Shown here: piece after piece, positions 54,601-64,000 of the stretch
Position numbering within the stretch: the first letter of the stretch is position 1
Layout of the letters: each line of letters starts with the position of its first letter
DNA from: Cryphonectria parasitica EP155
Lineage: Eukaryota; Ascomycota; Sordariomycetes; Diaporthales; Cryphonectriaceae
Direction: 5' to 3'
Length of the DNA stretch: 64,000 nt
NCBI RefSeq assembly: GCF_011745365.1
Contig: NW_024468912.1
Location: forward strand, 3,038,001-3,102,000
The notes under the pieces: generated by a model
The model's input: the letters and a program-made list of their open reading frames with translations, nothing else
What the model was told of the DNA's origin: nothing
Database searches by the model: none
Translations under genes and position numbers: made by a program

Positions 54601-57600
54601 CTTGACGCGTTCTGTTTTTCTTTCTCTGTGGGGAGGATGTTGATGCGTGTGTTGATGCCGAATGATGATGGCAGTGAGATTGAATAGAGTTGCTGCTGCG
54701 GTACAGTACTACTGGAGGCACGAAAGTCTGTTGGGTTGGGAGGAGAGGTGATTGTTGGTCAACACGTTCGAGATGCGAGATTGGTCAACGGAGGGAGATG
54801 GCGAGAGAGTTGGTCAAGGACAGAAGGCAGGAGGGCACGAGGAGACTTAAAGAAACACAGGTGAAGGCCTTTCTGCTGTGGATGAGGCAGGTACTCTGAT
54901 GGGTGGATGTGAGGGGGGTAGGAAAACCGGGGGGAAATTCGGTGTGGCAGGTACAATCCTGGGTCGTGGATCTGGGGTCTGGGTCTGGATCACATGGGGC
55001 AGTGATTCACAAACAAGATTGGGCTGGGGCACTGACTGGGTTTTCTGTGATTGACGCAAGAAAAAGCAAAGATGAAGTTCTGGAAGGCACGTCCAGAGGG
55101 GCACTGACTGTACTATGCAGCCAAGAAGGTACTGGGCAGGTTTGCAGGGCCCCGCCTGACGTCCCATCGTACGGTACACCTGCAGCTAGTCGAGGTGAGG
55201 GCTGGGAGGCAAGACCCAGGGACTTGCGCAGGTCCCTTCCCTGCTACGCCCTCGAGCTACAAGCTCAAATACTTCCCATCAGAAGCAAATCTACGCCAGC
55301 TTTGGCTGTAACGCACACCAGTCCAGGTGGTACCTGACTTTACCTGTATGGGTTCCGCGTTCGCCTTCCACAGTTGACTTACACACACACCTGTGCGGCC
55401 ACCTACTGGACAGGCAGATCCTGGCCCCTTCTCGCCTTCCCCATGATGTCTCCAGAGACCTCCATTTGATGTCCATCCTCATCTGTGTTGCAGTTCAATT
55501 TCTGCATGTACTGCCACTGCGACGGAAATCTCCAGACCCACCCACCAATGACACTGGTACGGTGCCGGCAGACCGCATCAGGCATGATGCAGTGCCTCTT
55601 CAGGTCGAAGTTGACTATTGATCGGACCACCGCGACCAGTTCGTTTATCATGACGAAATACGGAGGCCGGTAAAGAGTTCAGAGGCTGCTTGGCAACACG
55701 GTCGCCTGCATTTGGTCCCCGTCTCCCATCCAAGGCCATGTGCATACTATAGTATTCATGGGCCACTTTCCTGGCCCAAATCCCGGGCTGGCCCGTCACC
55801 GACTCTAAGGGATCCTGGCCGCTGGTCCGTCAAAGGTGGACCGTGAGAAGAACGTCGGTGGCTGACCGCTGTGGGGAGAAAAACAGGATAGATGAACAAT
55901 CAATACATACTTCTGTGGAGACATGGAAGCGAGGCTACCACATCCTGGCAGATCTGTCGGATTGAGTGGCCGGACGACGACGTGGGGACGAACTTGCGCT
56001 AGGAGATGTTTACCAGAATGACGGCATGGCTCGCCTGCTACTCCCATCGACAGTATCACAGACCCGGGTACAGGCACATACGTGACGACCTTGAAACTGT
56101 GAAGCTACACAACATCAGCCAAGACTCAGACCTTTGCGTAACCCTCCTCGCCAGGCACTCTGGCCAGTGTAGCTGACTGGGCTCTCGTCACTGACAGACA
56201 TGGGAGTGGCCGACCCCTCCGGCAACTAGGGTCTAAGTTCCCCCACCCCGGCGTGAGCCTCCACGCCTGCCACTGCGGAACCCCTGCTCTTGGTTCTCAT
56301 GGTGGTCTTTACGTGGACGATCTGCCCACGGTCGGCTATTGAGCACACCGTTTTTATTGAATGCCCAGTACTGGCTCTCGCTTGCCCCGACGCCGTGCAT
56401 TGTCGTATGGCCACTCAAAGCTAGCGTGTGCCAAAGCAGGGAAGTATCACGCAGCAGAAAACAGGCTCGAAGAGACAAGGTGAAGTCAATTTTAAGTAGT
56501 GGATTTGGGCAAGAGTGGCTGGGCCCGTCCCTGGCCCGTCACCCATTGGTCAATTCTCCCCAGATCTGGACCTGGGCCCAACAAGGCATCCCCAGTTCAA
56601 CGGTCTTGCCCAGTTGTTGACAGGGCTAAGGACCCACGTCTCAACGATGCACGAAATCCTGACCATTGCTATCCGTTCTCAAGTTCCCTGGCTAGAAGCT
56701 GCTTCCAGGAATTATGGCAGAGATTTCATGATATCTGGTGGTACAAGGCCCCAGAAGATTGATCCTATACGCCTTCGTTATTAAGTAACGGTATCTTGAA
56801 ATCGAGAAAAAGTAACAGCCATAGCCTGCATAGTAGGTCTTGGGTGGCATCACCAGGTGATGTCATCAAGAGGACCCCTGCCAGAATTTCACGTATCTGA
56901 CTGGCTGTCACGACAGAAGGAGACTTGTTTTCGGCGGTTAAGAAAATCCCCCTACCCAATATTCTGCACCTGCTATGGTGCCCAAGATCGGCTCCAATTT
57001 TAATCAGAGACATCAGGAAAAACCGACTTCCGACCTGAACTGTATTCGTGCCATGTCGCCCCTCGATGCTCAGTAGCTAAGATGGACAGACATCTTTTGC
57101 TGCCGTTAGAGATGCTGTCTAACGCTTGTCCATACTTCATGATCGAACTGCTTGCCACCTTACGTCTTCGTATTTCTGTGAGTCACCAGTCGTCTATATT
57201 GCACCCTGATTGAGGGTTTGGGGAAGTAGAATGACTGTATACTATGGTGGGTCTTCTGTGCATCACATCGTCTTGGCCAGACTTCGCGCGACCAATATCA
57301 TGACTCTCGTCCAGCAAATTCTCTTCTCTCGGTACAACCTCCTCATTTTCTGCAAGGTCCACAAGAGTCACGTCTTCCACCTTCTTCACCTTCCCCTTTG
57401 GATTTCAGTACTACTGTTCTTCTTTTGCTGTCGAAGCAGCCTAGTATACCCAAGACAAGTCAGATACAGCTTACCACGGATAGGAACCAGAAATCAATTC
57501 GATGGCGTAGCAGACCATGGTGGCGTCGCGCAGAATCGCATGTCGAGCTGATGGTCCCAGCCGATCGATTTCGGGACTTGTACTTGGGTGCTCGAATTAT

Positions 57601-60112
57601 CCTTGAACGTAGGATCGCCCCCCGGGGGTGTGGGAGGGGGGAGGGAGGCTGGTGCGACAAGCCACATGCAAGAAACCATTTGAGACGACCCTCCCATTGG
57701 TGTCGTCCCGCTGCAGTATTCTTTTGCAGCAAAGTCTCGCTGAGGACAAATTCGCCAACCTCTTGAGTATCCCAGCTAGGCGATAGCATAGCTTGTAATG
57801 CACCTGTTCCTGGATCCATCAAAGCTCTGCGTCTCGCGTCACATGGGGCTTCCCTGCTGAGGCCAAAAAAGCCCAGCCACGTTTCTTGTCGACGCCCAAG
57901 TCTCGAGATGAGGCCTCGAGATTGGTGGCCACGATAATGCCTGGCAAGCTGAACATCTACCTCTGCTTTGCCTAGTCTAGTATCGGCAGTCCTTCTCGAC
58001 ATGATCAAGTCGAAACTTGAGAAGGTCACCTACCCTTTCTTGGAATAGGCGACCACCCAATCACCCATCCATCCCCGGCACCAGTTGTGCCGAGAACACG
58101 CAGATCTGGAGGCCAGCAGAGGCCTCCTCCGATCTTGACGGCGAGCAGCCTTTCTCCCGTATGGTCAACTTGGCGCAACGGAGACCAATGATCAAAGATC
58201 AGCATGCACCTACCGCACAATTTGCCTGAAGTCCTCTCCGTTTCAACGAGCCGTGCACGTGCCGTGGAAGCGGCCAATAGTTCTGCATCGCGTCCAGAGC
58301 GTTTGTACCTCAAGCGGAACGCCAGTGTGCTAGTCTTGGAAAATAAAATTATGTCGCACGGCACACCAGCCACCGCTAGTAACCCGCGGCCGTGCGGCGT
58401 GCTATTATTTCTTCTCTCTTGACGATGGATAAGGACAACCATACTAGTTTGATCGAGTACTATAGCACACGCAGCATTTTGTAGCATGCAGGGGTTTCCC
58501 GGGTCAACCGTCTCGACTTGATGAACCGTCTGCAGCGCGTCAAAGTCATTGCCGAGGAGACAAGCTGTCGCCCGAAAACAACAATCGGCAATCATTTCAG
58601 GATATCAACGTTTCGGCCGGCATAGGCGCAGGGGACAAGTTTGTGTTTGGCATGTCAGTCTGGCCTCCCCAGTATGAGAAGCGGTCGTTGCGTGTGGGCA
58701 GAGTACCTTGTTCGACACGCTGATCATGCAGACCTCAAAAGAGCCCTGTTTTGCCAAACCCTGGACGATCTATAGAAGTGTCTTATTATTCATTCGGATA
58801 TTCCGACCTTATCTGCCTTTAGGGTTTTCCTGACCCGTCGGAAGCAGCTCCCTGGCTCCTTGCTTCGTTCTAGAGACTACAACAAGAACTCTCGTGTTCC
58901 CACACTGTAGGGGACACACACCAACCGACCTCCTGTCCACGGACAGTCGTCTCCCGTTCTGCGAACACAGTTTATTACACAATCTTCCTCACAAACCTAG
59001 ACGAGAAACTGGCATGACACTGAGCTCCGTTGTATATCAATTCGAAATGAAGCAGAGAGATAGGAAGAGAGCCAGTTGCTGCCCTAATTGAGGAGGTGGT
59101 GGGTCACTTTTGCAAGCCGTACAGGTACCGCCTGACTTAAAACGTGTGCCAAGTGAGGAAAAGAAAAGAAAAGAAAATTGAACGCAAAATTTTCAGAGTA
59201 TAACGCAGTTACGAAGATGGAGGATTCGCTCCATGTAAAAGCAAGCCAGCCTCACTTCACAGCGATTCTGACGTATACTCTCCGAGGGCAAGTGGACCTC
59301 GTCTTCTTCCGAGTCATCAGTCGTAGAGATAAGATGATTTTGGCCCATTCTCAATGGGGGGGGGGGGGGGGGACAAAATAGGGCCGTGTCGATGCCGTGG
59401 CATAGGAGGATCATGTTGGTGTAAGACATCGAGCAGTCGGCAGAAAAGGGGGGGGGGTCTCAGGCACGAAGACGCTCGCTGGTCCACAGTACAGCTCACA
59501 CCCGTTCCGCCATTTGAAGAGCACATTGTCCGGTGATGCTCCAGGGGCCAAAGGACAAATATCGATCAGACAGTGTTCAGACAAGTTGCAAAGACTATGC
59601 CCATTCCTAAACCCAATATACAGTACAGTGGTATAACAGCCGCGACAAAGAAAGCTAGAAAAGCTAGAGGGAAACGGAAAAGAGAAGAACGAAAAAAAAC
59701 ACGAAATGGTGCCGCGTGACACTATACGACGCGGTTATGTGCTCCGCAACACGCGTCGCGCGAATCTCGCTACCGTCTCAACCGTCCACCACCCTCAAAC
59801 TCGTACCGTACGTAGCATTGCCCATGTGCATGTGTCGCGGTTACATCTCTGCTCTGCGAAAAACCCTTTGTGACACTACCCAATATCCCATAAGGTTACA
59901 TGTATCTGAATTATGTGTGACGAGCAGCTAGCCCTGTTTGAACCATTCAAAGCCGTCCGACCATGCGTGAAAAGGACAAGAGAAGGAAAAAAAAAAACCC
60001 CCAAGAAAAGCCAACAAAGCAAACAACTGTCATTTTCCGTTGCCAACATCAACATCAAGGATCGTAGTCACCTTCATACTTCACTCGGGACTTCTAGTCG
60101 AGGTATGTTGAT
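54601..60112. other. 5.5-kb region without a recognisable gene (CFEM promoter to RNR1 3' end)
   Basis: It should hold the CFEM gene's promoter and the RNR1 3' UTR. A 17-G run lies at 59356-59372 and an 8-9-G run near 59449. The longest open frames (58026-58595 and 57460-58029, both -) overlap in different frames and resemble no family. They are not called. Confidence 0.45.
59356..59372 (+). repeat. 17-nt G homopolymer
   Basis: The longest of at least eleven G or C runs of 10 nt or more in intergenic DNA of this window. Confidence 0.9.
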
Positions 60113-63112
60113 CTAACCGCTGCACATAACGCATGCCTCGGGATTCTCAATGCTGCCTGTGATGACGATGATGTTAGCCTCTGTCAGTTTATTCGAGAGA
60201 GGTCGCGCACGGCCACTTACAAGCAAGGACAGCCTCAGAGTAGATGTCCATCTCCCGCTCCTTGCTATCTCCATCCTTGTCCTCGGTCTGGCCATCAGGC
60301 TTGTTGCCGTTGACAGCAGCCTCGGGAAGTGCCTCTTCGGTAGGCTTCTCGCCAGTGGGCTCAACAGGCAGCGCCTTGGGGCTCTCGCCTTCGGCCTGAT
60401 CGGCCTTGAATGGCACATTCCTGGGTTTGGAGGGAGAGGCCATGATGCGTGCAGCTGCCTCCTTGTCAACGACAGGAGTCAGGGGTGGCGACGAGGACTT
60501 TGGCGTAACGGAAGGGGTAGGGATTCCATTGTTGCTCATGGTAATGTTGGTGTTCTCACCAGAAAGATCCTTGGTCACGTGCATGGGGCGGACGAGAGAG
60601 GTGGAAGTGTAGTAGCCAGCCGGAGGCGCACGTTTGCCCAGGCCGCTGTGCTTCACGCCAGCCTGCTCCTGGATCTTGAGGGCCTGCTGGTCGACGGTGA
60701 ACTGAATCGGGGCTGCCGCAGCCTGGGTGCGGAGGTAGTACATGCCAGTCTTGAGACCCAGCTTCCACCCGGTGAAGTGCATGCTCGTGATCTTGCCCAT
60801 AGAAGGTTCACGCATGTGGATGTTCAGGGACTGAGACTGATCGATGAAGGCACCACGGTCGGCGGCCATCTGAACGATGGTCCTCTGTGAGATCTCCCAT
60901 ACGGTCTTGTAGAGAGCCTTGATATCATCCGGGATGCTGCGAATGTTCTGAATAGAACCATCCTCGGCAATGATGCGGTTCTTCAGGTCCTCGGACCACA
61001 GACCACACTGCACAAGGTCCTTGAGCAGCCACGGGTTGACCACCTGGAACTCACCAGCGAGCACACGTCGTTGGTAGATGTTGGACGTATAGGGCTCAAA
61101 GCACTCGTTGTTGCCCAGGATCTGCGAAGTCGAGGCAGTAGGCATAGGCGCCATCAACAAGCTGTTGCGGACACCATGCTGCTTGATCTTGGCTTTCAGG
61201 GAGTCCCAGTCCCAGAGGTCAGAGGGCTTGACGTTGTCCCACATATCATACTGGAGGATCCCCTGAGAGACGGGAGATCCCTCGTACGATGAGTAGGGAC
61301 CGTCCACCTTGGCAATGTCGCACGATGCGGTGAGGGCGGCGTGGTAGATGGTCTCAAAGATTTGCTTGTTCAGCTGACGAGCCTCGGGCGACTCGAAGGG
61401 AAGGCGGAGAGCCAAGAAGGCATCAGCCAGACCCTGAACACCCACGCCGATAGGCCGGTGCCGCATGTTGCTGTTGCGAGCCTCCTGAACTGGATAGTGG
61501 TTGATATCGATGATCTTGTTCAGATTGCGAACGACAACCTGGGTGACTTCATGCAGCAGCTGGAAGTTGTAGCAGTCATTCTCGTAGTCGACGAACTGAG
61601 GCAGGGCGATAGACGCCAGGTTGCATACAGCAACCTCATCAGGGGCAGAGTACTCGATGATCTCAGTGCAAAGGTTGGAGCTGCGGATGGTGCCCAGGTT
61701 CTTCTGGTTGCTCTTGCGGTTGGCGTGGTCCTTATACAGCATGAATGGGTTGCCGGTCTCGGTCTGCGCCTCGAGGATGGCATACCAGAGCTTCTGTGCC
61801 TTCATGGTCTTCTGGCCGCGACCCTCGCGCTCATATTTCTCGTACAAAGCCTCGAACTCCTCACCGTAGCAGTCGGCCAGGCCAGGGCACTCGTTGGGGC
61901 ACATGAGGGTCCAGTCACCGTTCTTCTCCACACGCTTCATGAAGAGATCGGGGATCCAGAGGGCCAGGAAGAGGTCACGGGCACGAACCTCTTCCTTTCC
62001 GTGGTTCTTGCGCAGGTCAAGGAACTCAAAGACATCAGCGTGCCATGGCTCCAGGTAGATGGCAAAGGCGCCAGGACGCTTGTTGCCACCCTGGTCGACA
62101 TAGCGAGCAGTGTTGTTGAAGACACGCAGCATGGGGATGATGCCATTGGACGTGCCGTTAGTGCCGGCAATATAAGAGCCAGTGGCACGGATGCGGTGGA
62201 CATTGAGACCAATGCCTCCGGCCATCTTGGAAATCATGGCGCAGGTCTTGAGGGTATCGTAAATACCCTCGATGCTGTCCTCCTTCATGTCTACAAGGAA
62301 GCACGACGACAGCTGTGCCTGAGGCGTGCCGGCATTGAACAGAGTCGGCGAGGCGTGTGTGAAAAACTTGTTGGAGAGGTAGTTGTACGTCTCCAGAACC
62401 CTCTCGATGTTGTCTCCCCAGATGCCAACGGCGACACGCATCAGCATGTGCTGTGGCCGCTCGACAACTTTGCCGTTGAGCTTAAGAAGATACGAACGCT
62501 CCAGGGTCTTGAAGCCGAAGTATTGGTACTGGTAGTCTCGGTCATAGACGATGGCGGAGTCAAACTCCTCCTTGTGACGCATCACACAGTCGTAGGTCTC
62601 CTGGGAGATCATAGGCGACGGGCGATTGTTCCTTGGGTTGACATAGTGGTACAGATCGCTCACGACCGATGACCACTGCTTCTTGGTCTGCTTGTGGAGG
62701 TTGGACACCGCGATACGGGCGGCGAGGAGGGCATAGTCTGGGTGGGTGACGGTCATGTACGCGGCAGTCTCGGCAGCCTGGAAGGTAGGACAACATAGTC
62801 AGCATTTGGGCCCCAGATGTGCGGTGGAAGGCCAGGAAGGGGAAAAGAACTATGGGATGAATGGTACGGACCAGATCGTCGAGCTGGACTGTTGTGACAC
62901 CACCGTAGACACCACTAATGACCTTCTGGGTGATCTTGACGGGGTCAACATGCTGCGAATCAAGACCGTAACACAGTCTCGAGACGCGTGCCGTGATCTT
63001 GTCAAACTGGACGCGCTCCTGGCGTCCGTCTGTAGGAATAGATTAGTTTGCCTGTTTGAATACTGATGTTGATATATTCCATGAGAGACATACCTCGCTT
63101 TCTGACAAACAT
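60113..63112 (-). CDS. RNR1: Ribonucleoside-diphosphate reductase large subunit
   Basis: Four exons on the minus strand: 63112-63094, 63029-62872, 62777-60221 and 60156-60113, 925 aa. Splicing restores [33 protein letters not shown] and the tail [14 protein letters not shown]. Rnr1 reduces ribonucleoside diphosphates to deoxy forms for DNA synthesis, with the radical-bearing small subunit. The N-terminal ATP-cone is present. Catalytic residues line up with the yeast enzyme at +0 to +1: Cys218 (LSSCFLVD), Asn427/Cys429/Glu431 (NLCTEI), Cys444 (VAVCNLAS), the [15 protein letters not shown] active-site loop, and the redox-active C-terminal CVMC (920-923). Residues ~770-890 form the variable linker. 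The first exon is only 19 nt, and intron 2 has a slightly weak donor (GTCCGT). Three ACGCG cores upstream suggest S-phase control. Confidence 0.97.
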
Positions 63113-63784
63113 CTTGTGAAGATGTTGTTTGTGGTGGAGACGGAATCAAGACGCGCAGTGAAAGGAGGGGCACAGGCTGGCAACAGTGGCAACCTGCAAG
63201 ACCAGAACAAGATGGGAATTCAAGAAAAGGAAATATTGAGTTCACTGATGTGCAGAGGTAGAAGAAAAGAAGAGATCCGGCTGTCGAGAGGGACAGGCTC
63301 TTCTTCTCAAAAAGACTCAGTGTTATGAATTGGTTATTGTTGTTGTGGAGGTTTTAGGTTGAGAGAAGAATGGTCTGGAGAAAGGCACCGCGTCTCAGTA
63401 GAATTTAAAGTGCGGCGCCCAGGTTGAGCGCGTCCATCCTTCCAAAGGCGCGTCTTGTTGTCTTGCAGCAGAATCGTGCAGCACTACCCATGCAAAAGCG
63501 CGACGGTGGCTCGTGCAGGCCCTGTATCCTCAGCACTGCACCCCACACCCGTGTGAAGGGGGGGGGGGGCAAAATACTAGTGTAGGCTACAATACTAGCT
63601 AGTGTCGCTGAGATCGTTCAGTTAGAGTCGATTAGCTAAGCAGGTCAAAACAATTCAGCCATGACTGTGTACATTTATTATCACCAAACCATTTACAGTA
63701 TCTCACATCACAACAAACAGGGCAAAAGAGGAGAACCTGGCTTTTGGGGTTCTTGTGAGTCATAGATGAAGTGAACGCTGTTGT
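63113..63784. other. RNR1 upstream region
   Basis: RNR1 promoter and the 3' flank of the partial gene to the right. Besides the ACGCG cluster it contains a 12-G run at 63558-63569. No gene seen. Confidence 0.55.
63389..63453 (-). promoter_or_regulatory. Cluster of three ACGCG (MCB-like) elements upstream of RNR1
   Basis: ACGCG on the coding (minus) strand at 63389-63393, 63429-63433 and 63449-63453, 277-341 bp upstream of the ATG, spaced 40 and 20 bp apart. MBF-type factors bind ACGCG cores at S-phase genes, including RNR genes, in yeasts. Confidence 0.5.
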
Positions 63785-64000
63785 TCAAGTCAGCCTGTCT
63801 GCTGGGTGACAACTGGGAATGGTTGTGGTTGGCAGATTCAGAACCAAGATCTTGTCATCCTGGTCCAGTTCACGATCTACTGCCAGACGCGTGTCTTTCA
63901 GATACAGCTTTGCAAGCCCACCATTCTGCACACAGGAGAAAAGTCCCTTGCCCGTTCTTCTCCCTGCTGTTGCCAGGATGGCCTCCTCAATAAACGCGCC
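63785..64000 (-). CDS. C-terminal end of an unidentified gene (partial at window end)
   Basis: A minus-strand frame is open from the window edge to a TGA at 63787-63785, giving 71 residues. They read like real protein: an EEAILATAGRRTGKG stretch, then LYLKDTRLAVDRELDQDDK and ILVLNLPTTTIP, with balanced charged and hydrophobic residues and no low complexity. The opposite-strand frame has no ATG and a composition unlike protein. No start is in view, and I do not recognise the family. It would be transcribed in the same direction as RNR1, ending about 670 bp upstream of the RNR1 ATG. An intron acceptor within the visible part cannot be excluded. Confidence 0.5.
   Translation of the reverse strand, partial: GAFIEEAILATAGRRTGKGLFSCVQNGGLAKLYLKDTRLAVDRELDQDDKILVLNLPTTTIPSCHPADRLT

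Noticed and set aside
54601..55700. Iron-responsive GATA control of the CFEM gene
   Set aside because: Only isolated GATAA cores were seen far upstream; no full ATCWGATAA-type site or cluster.
57460..58595. Two overlapping 189-codon minus-strand frames (58026-58595, 57460-58029)
   Set aside because: They overlap in different frames. The second has only a GTG start at its edge, and neither resembles a family. A GTAGGT donor-like site at the overlap was noted, but no convincing downstream exon follows.
61341..62672. 443-codon plus-strand frame opposite RNR1
   Set aside because: It is an antisense shadow of a highly conserved enzyme gene with strong codon bias.

Overview
This window is nuclear DNA of a filamentous ascomycete (Pezizomycotina), most likely a Sordariomycete. 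The genes are interrupted by short GT-AG introns of 56-196 nt, nearly all with a CTRAC/CTRAY branch site close to the acceptor. The gene set is also fungal: Atg27, Kcs1, a Cdc11/Nud1 scaffold, a 2EXR protein, a CFEM GPI-anchored protein and an Ssp1/Sak1-type kinase. No bacterial-style operons, rRNA genes, convincing tRNAs, CRISPR arrays or recognisable transposons were seen. The species cannot be named from sequence alone.

Layout, left to right: the C-terminal part of a glutamine-rich protein (+, cut by the window start); a 2EXR-domain protein (+); a small six-cysteine secreted protein (+); ATG27 (+); a peroxisomal crotonase-fold enzyme ending in AKL (+); KCS1 inositol polyphosphate kinase (-); a large disordered protein of the type often labelled 'protamine P1' (-); the Cdc11/Nud1 septation scaffold (+), divergent from the previous gene; a 13.4-kb stretch without a recognisable gene; a CaMKK/Snf1-activating kinase (+); a secreted SMP-30-like beta-propeller (-); ALG2 mannosyltransferase (-); a six-exon CFEM GPI protein (-); a 5.5-kb stretch without a recognisable gene; RNR1, the ribonucleotide reductase large subunit (-); and the 3' end of one more minus-strand gene running off the window.

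Sixteen introns were placed by hand from donor, branch and acceptor signals, frame continuity and restored family motifs. They change the models: Kcs1 becomes 1448 aa, the kinase 1245 aa, Alg2 492 aa, Rnr1 925 aa with its C-terminal CxxC exon, and the CFEM protein 267 aa with eight cysteines. The genes are a normal chromosomal mix, not a cluster. They cover housekeeping (Rnr1, Alg2), signalling (Kcs1, CaMKK, Cdc11), autophagy and peroxisome function (Atg27, the crotonase) and three secreted or cell-surface proteins that could matter in host or environment interaction.

The intergenic DNA is unusual. It carries many G or C homopolymers of 10-17 nt, dinucleotide and trinucleotide tracts, and local clusters of the palindrome GTAC (11 copies in about 290 bp upstream of the kinase; 6 copies in 77 bp in the divergent promoter beside cdc11). 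RNR1 has three evenly phased ACGCG cores upstream, as expected for MBF-type cell-cycle control.
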